Both the position numbers and the translations under genes were made by a program. Shown piece by piece: positions 6,613-10,304 of a stretch of 10,304 bases of DNA; within the stretch, counting starts at the first letter, position 1; each line of letters starts with the position of its first letter. The notes under the pieces are model-generated. The model was given only the letters and a program-made list of their open reading frames with translations. It was not told the DNA's origin and ran no database searches. Origin of the DNA: an uncultured Ruminococcus sp. (GTDB lineage: Bacteria; Bacillota; Clostridia; Oscillospirales; Acutalibacteraceae). Location: contig CACYCD010000151.1 of NCBI GenBank assembly GCA_902772755.1, forward strand, positions 1 through 10,304. Direction: 5' to 3'.

Positions 6613-7617
6613 ATGAATTATATTATTTTTGGAGGCTCAGGCTTCATCGGCACCCATCTGATCCACTTGCTTAAGGATATCAAGAAAACCGGTGACAAGA
6701 TCTATGACCTTGATATAGTGATGCCCGGTGAAGAGGGCGTTGTTCCGGGTGTAGTAGAAAATAACGAGGGTGTTGAGTATATCCGTCTTGATGTCCGCAA
6801 GCCAATTGAATTTGATTTTGTCCCCACAAAGGACGATATAATATTTAACCTTGCTGCGGTTCACCGTACACCGGGTCACCCCGATAACGAGTATTTTGAA
6901 ACCAACATCAAAGGAGCAGAGAATGTAACTGCTTTTGCGGAAAAGCACAATATAAACAAGATCCTCTTTACCAGTTCCATAGCTCCCTACGGTGCGGCTG
7001 AGGAGCTAAAGACAGAGGGTACTCTGCCTACACCCAATACCCCCTACGGCATAAGCAAGCTGGTGGCTGAAAAAATACACGAAAAATGGCAGAATGCCGA
7101 CAAGAGCAGACGTGAGCTTACCATCGTCCGCCCCGGCATAGTTTACGGCAAGGGTGAGCACGGCAATATGACCCGTCTGTACAAGGGTCAGAAGAAACAC
7201 TATTTCTTCTATGCCGGCAGAAAAGACACCATAAAAGCCTGTATTTATGTAAAAGAGCTTGTAAGGTTCTTTAAGTACAGAATGATCGACAACAGCTTTG
7301 TCGGTGTTGATGTGTTCAACTGCACATTCGAGCCTGCCTACACTATAGAGCAGATCTGTGAAACAATGCAGAAGGCTACCGATATGAAACGCCATATTAT
7401 GCTTATCCCCTCATGGATACTGATGCCTGCTGCCTATGTTTTCGGACCAATCGGCGGAAAAAAGGTAGGTATTCACCCTGCCAGAGTAAAAAAGCTGATG
7501 ATCTCAACAAATATCAGCGGCAAAAAGCTGTCTGAAACTGACTATAAATTCCATTATTCCTTTGAAGATACCTTCAAAGATTGGTTTGATGATTGCAATA
7601 AAGAGGGGTTGTTTTGA
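6613..7617 (+). CDS. NAD(P)-dependent extended-SDR nucleotide-sugar epimerase/dehydratase
   Basis: A 334-residue Rossmann-fold protein of the extended short-chain dehydrogenase family. GGSGFIG at 7-13 is the dinucleotide-binding glycine motif, FNLAAVHR at 78-85 follows strand 4, TSSIAPYG at 120-127 supplies the serine, and YGISK at 145-149 gives catalytic Tyr145 and Lys149. VRPGIVYGKGEHGN at 172-185 is the usual substrate-domain motif. Members epimerise, dehydrate or reduce nucleotide sugars. It starts seven bases after the dehydrogenase gene, with AGGAGG at 6595-6600 inside the end of that gene. That neighbour makes UDP-glucuronate a reasonable substrate guess, but UDP-GlcNAc or others are equally open. 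The 200-270 substrate region matches nothing I can name, so I give no gene symbol. Confidence 0.85.
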   Translation: MNYIIFGGSGFIGTHLIHLLKDIKKTGDKIYDLDIVMPGEEGVVPGVVENNEGVEYIRLDVRKPIEFDFVPTKDDIIFNLAAVHRTPGHPDNEYFETNIKGAENVTAFAEKHNINKILFTSSIAPYGAAEELKTEGTLPTPNTPYGISKLVAEKIHEKWQNADKSRRELTIVRPGIVYGKGEHGNMTRLYKGQKKHYFFYAGRKDTIKACIYVKELVRFFKYRMIDNSFVGVDVFNCTFEPAYTIEQICETMQKATDMKRHIMLIPSWILMPAAYVFGPIGGKKVGIHPARVKKLMISTNISGKKLSETDYKFHYSFEDTFKDWFDDCNKEGLF

Positions 7618-8487
7618 TTGAAGAATTATAAGCTTAGTCTGATAATCCCTACCCTGAATGCCGAGAGTCTTATTTGCAGTCTTATTGATTCGATAAAAGC
7701 TCAGGCTGTTGTCCCCGATGAAATCATCGTGGTGGATTCGGAGTCCGATGACAAGACTGTCGAACTTCTGAAAAAATATCCCGAGGTCAGAGTTATCCCC
7801 ATAAAGAGGAAGGACTTTGACCACGGCAAAACCAGAGATATGGCTTTGCGTCAGAGTACGGGTGACTATGTTATCTTTATGACACAGGACGCCGTACCTG
7901 CCAATAAATATTTAACAGAACGCTTGCTTGCTCCGTTTTTCAATGATGATCAAATCGCACTGTCAACGGGAAGACAGCTTCCCAAGCCGGATGCCACAAG
8001 GATGGAACAGCTGGTACGCACGTTCAACTATCCTGCTCAGAGCCGTGTGCGTTCAAGGGACGATATCCCGGAAATGGGCATAAAGACGTTTTTTTCCTCA
8101 GATGTATGTGCTGCTTACAGAAGAAATATTTATGAGAAGCTGGGCGGATTTGATTATCCGATAAAGACAAATGAAGATATGTTCTATGCCGCAAAGGTGA
8201 TAAATGCAGGCTATAAGATAGCATATTGTGCAGATGCCGAGGTGCTTCATTCACACAACCTGACATTAAAGGAACAGTATCAGCGTAACTTCATTCAGGG
8301 CTATGAGATAGCACGCCACAGGGATATACTGGGAGATGCCTCGCAGGAATCGGAGGGTATGAAGCTGGTGAAGTATGTTTCTAAGGAACTGCTGAAAAAG
8401 GGCAGAGTATTTTCGTTTGTACATTTTGGCTTTGACTGCTGTGCAAGACTGCTGGGCAGCAAAAAGGGAAGGAAACAAGCTGAATAA
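7618..8487 (+). CDS. Family 2 glycosyltransferase (rhamnosyltransferase-like)
   Basis: A 289-residue GT-A fold enzyme predicted to add a sugar to the lipid-linked repeat unit at the inner membrane face. LSLIIPTLNAE at 6-16, IIVVDSESDDKT at 36-47, DFDHGKTRDMA at 67-77 and the metal-binding region MTQDAVPA at 88-95 follow the GT2 order; TNEDMFYAAKVINAGYKI at 184-201 contains the catalytic Glu-Asp pair, followed by EVLHSHN at 208-214. The HGKTR and TQDA pair is typical of the rhamnosyltransferase-like branch, though the donor cannot be read from sequence. It begins with TTG at 7618, immediately after the previous stop, with AAGAGGGG at 7601-7608 as ribosome site; no ATG gives the N-terminal strand. 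There is no membrane segment. Confidence 0.9.
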   Translation: MKNYKLSLIIPTLNAESLICSLIDSIKAQAVVPDEIIVVDSESDDKTVELLKKYPEVRVIPIKRKDFDHGKTRDMALRQSTGDYVIFMTQDAVPANKYLTERLLAPFFNDDQIALSTGRQLPKPDATRMEQLVRTFNYPAQSRVRSRDDIPEMGIKTFFSSDVCAAYRRNIYEKLGGFDYPIKTNEDMFYAAKVINAGYKIAYCADAEVLHSHNLTLKEQYQRNFIQGYEIARHRDILGDASQESEGMKLVKYVSKELLKKGRVFSFVHFGFDCCARLLGSKKGRKQAE

Positions 8488-8522
8488 TAAATTATGTGTT
8501 CTGATTCGATGGAGTTTATTAT

Positions 8523-9722
8523 ATGAAATTACTGGTTATACAGGAACAGCACTTTACAAGACTGCCAAACGGTGAGGTCTGGGTCGATAAACAGTCAAAT
8601 GTTCAGTTCTGGGACAGATATCTTAATGTTTTTGATGAGCTGATCGTCTGTGCAAGAATGAAAGAGAGTGACGCTGTCGGCAACAAGGCACTGCGTTCCG
8701 ACCGCAAAGAGGTTTCTTTTGTCGGAATGCCCGATTTCAGGGGTGCAGGCGGTATCGTCAAGCATTACTTTGAGATTCAAAAAGCACTGAAAACCGCCCT
8801 TGCACAGGCTGACTGCGTTATGTTCAGAGCTCCGAGTCCTATATCGCTGGTTTCTTACGGTATAGTAAAAAGAAGCGGTAAGCCGTTTGCCGTTGAGCTG
8901 ATGAACAATCCGGCTACACATTTTTCAAAGCAGTCAATGAACAATGTTTACCAGCCCATAATTCAAAAGGTCATCACGGATCAGACAAAGCGTATGTGCA
9001 AAAGAGCAAACGGTGTTTCTTATGTTACCGAGCGAGTTTTGCAGGAGCTTTATCCCTCAACTGCACGGATAAAGGGTGAAAGCGATGAATATTTTGAAAG
9101 CTCGTACTCAACGATAAACCTCTCAGAGGATAAATACATTGCCCCCGATACCTCGTCAAAAATGCCCGATCCCGTAACTCTGGTACATTCGGGTGAAATG
9201 GTTGATTACCGCAAGGGTCAGCATATTGTTATAAAGGCTCTTTCACTGTTAAAGGAAAGAGGTCACTCCGTCAGAGGGATACTCATTGGTGACGGTGATC
9301 TCAGAGGAGAATTTGAAGCCCTGGCAAAGGAGCTTGGGGTTTCGGCTGAGGTGGATTTTGTCGGCTGGAAATCAGGCTTTGACGCTGTTCAGGCAGAGCT
9401 AAAGAAGGGACATATCTTTGTGTTCCCCTCAACAGGTGAGGGCTTGCCCCGTTCTGTTATAGAGGCAATGGCAAGCGGTCTGCTGTGTGTAGGCTCACGT
9501 GTTGACGGAATTGTCGAGCTGCTTGATGACGAGCTTATGGTGGATGAGCTTGACGGCAAGGCTTTTGCCGACAGGATAGAGCCGTATCTTAAGGATTGGT
9601 CGAAAGCCAATAAGAAGCGTGGTGAGCTGTTTGGGCGTTCTAAAAAATATGTGAACACCGAACTGACAAAAAAGAGAAATGAATTTTACAAACGTCTCAG
9701 AAATTGTGCGGAGAAAAGATAA
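8523..9722 (+). CDS. Family 4 (GT-B) glycosyltransferase
   Basis: A 399-residue protein with the two-domain GT-B plan. The C-terminal donor half is clear: LVHSGEMVDYRKGQHIVIKAL from about 220 to 240, ILIGDGDLRGEFE at 253-265, VDFVGW at 277-282, and the EX7E motif with Glu306 and Glu314 in FPSTGEGLPRSVIEAMASG, followed by VDGIVELL. This is the GT4 type, a retaining transferase using a nucleotide sugar. The N-terminal acceptor half is divergent, as is usual. It starts at ATG 8523 after ATGGAG at 8509-8514, 35 bases past the previous stop; this gap shows no structure. It probably extends the polysaccharide repeat unit. Donor and acceptor are not predictable. Confidence 0.92.
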   Translation: MKLLVIQEQHFTRLPNGEVWVDKQSNVQFWDRYLNVFDELIVCARMKESDAVGNKALRSDRKEVSFVGMPDFRGAGGIVKHYFEIQKALKTALAQADCVMFRAPSPISLVSYGIVKRSGKPFAVELMNNPATHFSKQSMNNVYQPIIQKVITDQTKRMCKRANGVSYVTERVLQELYPSTARIKGESDEYFESSYSTINLSEDKYIAPDTSSKMPDPVTLVHSGEMVDYRKGQHIVIKALSLLKERGHSVRGILIGDGDLRGEFEALAKELGVSAEVDFVGWKSGFDAVQAELKKGHIFVFPSTGEGLPRSVIEAMASGLLCVGSRVDGIVELLDDELMVDELDGKAFADRIEPYLKDWSKANKKRGELFGRSKKYVNTELTKKRNEFYKRLRNCAEKR

Positions 9723-10286
9723 ATGGGAATGATTTCAAAATGCTTTTATGCTGCCAAAAGCTTGCTCAAGGTTACTGTGTATAAGCTGAGGTGTCCGCAT
9801 TTCAAGTGCGGAAAACTGCCGTATTTCAACGGAAAAACGTTCTTTACCTTCCGAAGAAGCAGCAGGGTGACCCTCGGCGATTATGTGCGTATGAGTGACG
9901 GCGGTAGGCTGGCGGCTACGGAAAATGCAGAGCTTGTCATAAAAGACGGCGTAAGAATAAATGTAGGAAATATCATCTACAGCCACGAAAAAATCGTGAT
10001 AGGTGAGCAGACACAGATAGGACCGTACTGTCAGTTTTATGATCACGATCATCGGTTTGACACTGTTGATGCTTTCGATAATCAGGAGTATCTGACCGCA
10101 CCGATAGAGATCGGAGCGCACTGCTGGTTTGGTTCAAACTGTGTTATACTCAGAGGCACCAAGATCGGTGATAACTGCGTTATTGCCGCCGGAACTATCG
10201 TAAAGGGAAGCTATCCCGATAATTCTATGATATATAACAAACGTGAAACCGTTGTCAAGTCCATTGTCCGCAGTAAAAAGAATTAA
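9723..10286 (+). CDS. Left-handed beta-helix (hexapeptide) O-acetyltransferase
   Basis: A 187-residue acyltransferase of the hexapeptide-repeat family related to maltose, galactoside and colanic-acid acetyltransferases. Successive imperfect [LIV]-G-x-x hexapeptide turns run from about residue 50 to 160, for example VTLGDYVRM, IVIGEQTQIG and KIGDNCVIAAGTIV. DHDHRFD at 107-113 supplies the likely catalytic histidine. The protein likely acetylates a sugar hydroxyl of the polymer with acetyl-CoA. The first 45 residues are basic with a CPHFKCG segment and no transmembrane helix. The ATG follows directly on the previous stop, with GGAG at 9710-9713. It is the last complete gene in the window; no terminator follows. 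Confidence 0.88.
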   Translation: MGMISKCFYAAKSLLKVTVYKLRCPHFKCGKLPYFNGKTFFTFRRSSRVTLGDYVRMSDGGRLAATENAELVIKDGVRINVGNIIYSHEKIVIGEQTQIGPYCQFYDHDHRFDTVDAFDNQEYLTAPIEIGAHCWFGSNCVILRGTKIGDNCVIAAGTIVKGSYPDNSMIYNKRETVVKSIVRSKKN

Positions 10287-10293
10287 CAGTGTT

Positions 10294-10298
10294 GGGAG
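10294..10298 (+). promoter_or_regulatory. Possible ribosome site of a further gene
   Basis: GGGAG lies eight bases after the acetyltransferase stop, close to the right edge. It suggests that another gene of the operon begins just beyond the window; a TTG at 10302 is too close to be a confident start. Confidence 0.35.
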
Positions 10299-10304
10299 TA
10301 TTTG

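Noticed and set aside
264..10121. Many open frames of 60-130 codons on the minus strand
   Set aside because: All lie opposite well-supported genes, show no recognisable domain or ribosome site, and look like antisense shadows of the biased coding strand.
3695..10304. A new defence, mobile or otherwise undescribed system in the second half
   Set aside because: Every gene falls in a known polysaccharide biosynthesis family in a familiar order. There are no transposase, integrase, nuclease, toxin or CRISPR signatures, and codon character looks similar on both sides of the gap.

Overview
The window looks like chromosomal DNA from a Gram-positive Firmicute of moderate GC, most likely a gut or rumen clostridium of the Oscillospiraceae/Ruminococcus type. 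The grounds are Shine-Dalgarno sites before most genes, a capsule kinase split from its membrane adaptor in the Firmicute manner, and overall protein character. The genus is inference; no rRNA or other marker is present. Every convincing gene is on the + strand, with no sign of a mobile element, CRISPR array or RNA gene.

Region 1 (1-3476) is the distal part of a tryptophan operon in the classical order trpD (last 27 codons), trpC, trpF, trpB, trpA. All four junctions overlap: trpD/trpC and trpC/trpF by ATGA, trpF/trpB and trpB/trpA by an eight-base ATGANTAA. Together the enzymes turn phosphoribosyl-anthranilate into tryptophan. A strong intrinsic terminator closes the operon.

Region 2 (3421-3694) is an AT-rich gap of 274 bases. 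It holds the terminator, a second AT-only hairpin, a perfect 7+7 dyad, a near-consensus sigma-A-type promoter (TTGACA, 17 bases, TAGAAT) whose -10 and start region lie inside inverted repeats, and a leader of about 80 nt with a small hairpin.

Region 3 (3695-10304) is the start of an extracellular or capsular polysaccharide operon: a Wzz/CpsC-type membrane adaptor, a CpsD-type bacterial tyrosine kinase, a UDP-glucose 6-dehydrogenase, an extended-SDR nucleotide-sugar epimerase/dehydratase, a GT2 glycosyltransferase with a TTG start, a GT4 glycosyltransferase and a left-handed beta-helix O-acetyltransferase. The likely logic is that kinase and adaptor control chain length or export, the dehydrogenase makes UDP-glucuronate, the SDR enzyme modifies it or another nucleotide sugar, the transferases build the repeat unit and the acetyltransferase decorates it. 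Initiating transferase, flippase, polymerase and the kinase's phosphatase are not in the window. The operon appears to run on past the right edge, since no terminator follows the last gene and a Shine-Dalgarno-like GGGAG lies near the end.

I see no clearly new system. The best leads are a kinase next to a dehydrogenase that keeps the known phosphoacceptor tyrosine position, a Glu at the catalytic Asp position of TrpA, inverted repeats over the polysaccharide promoter, and a possible structured spacer between the kinase and dehydrogenase genes.
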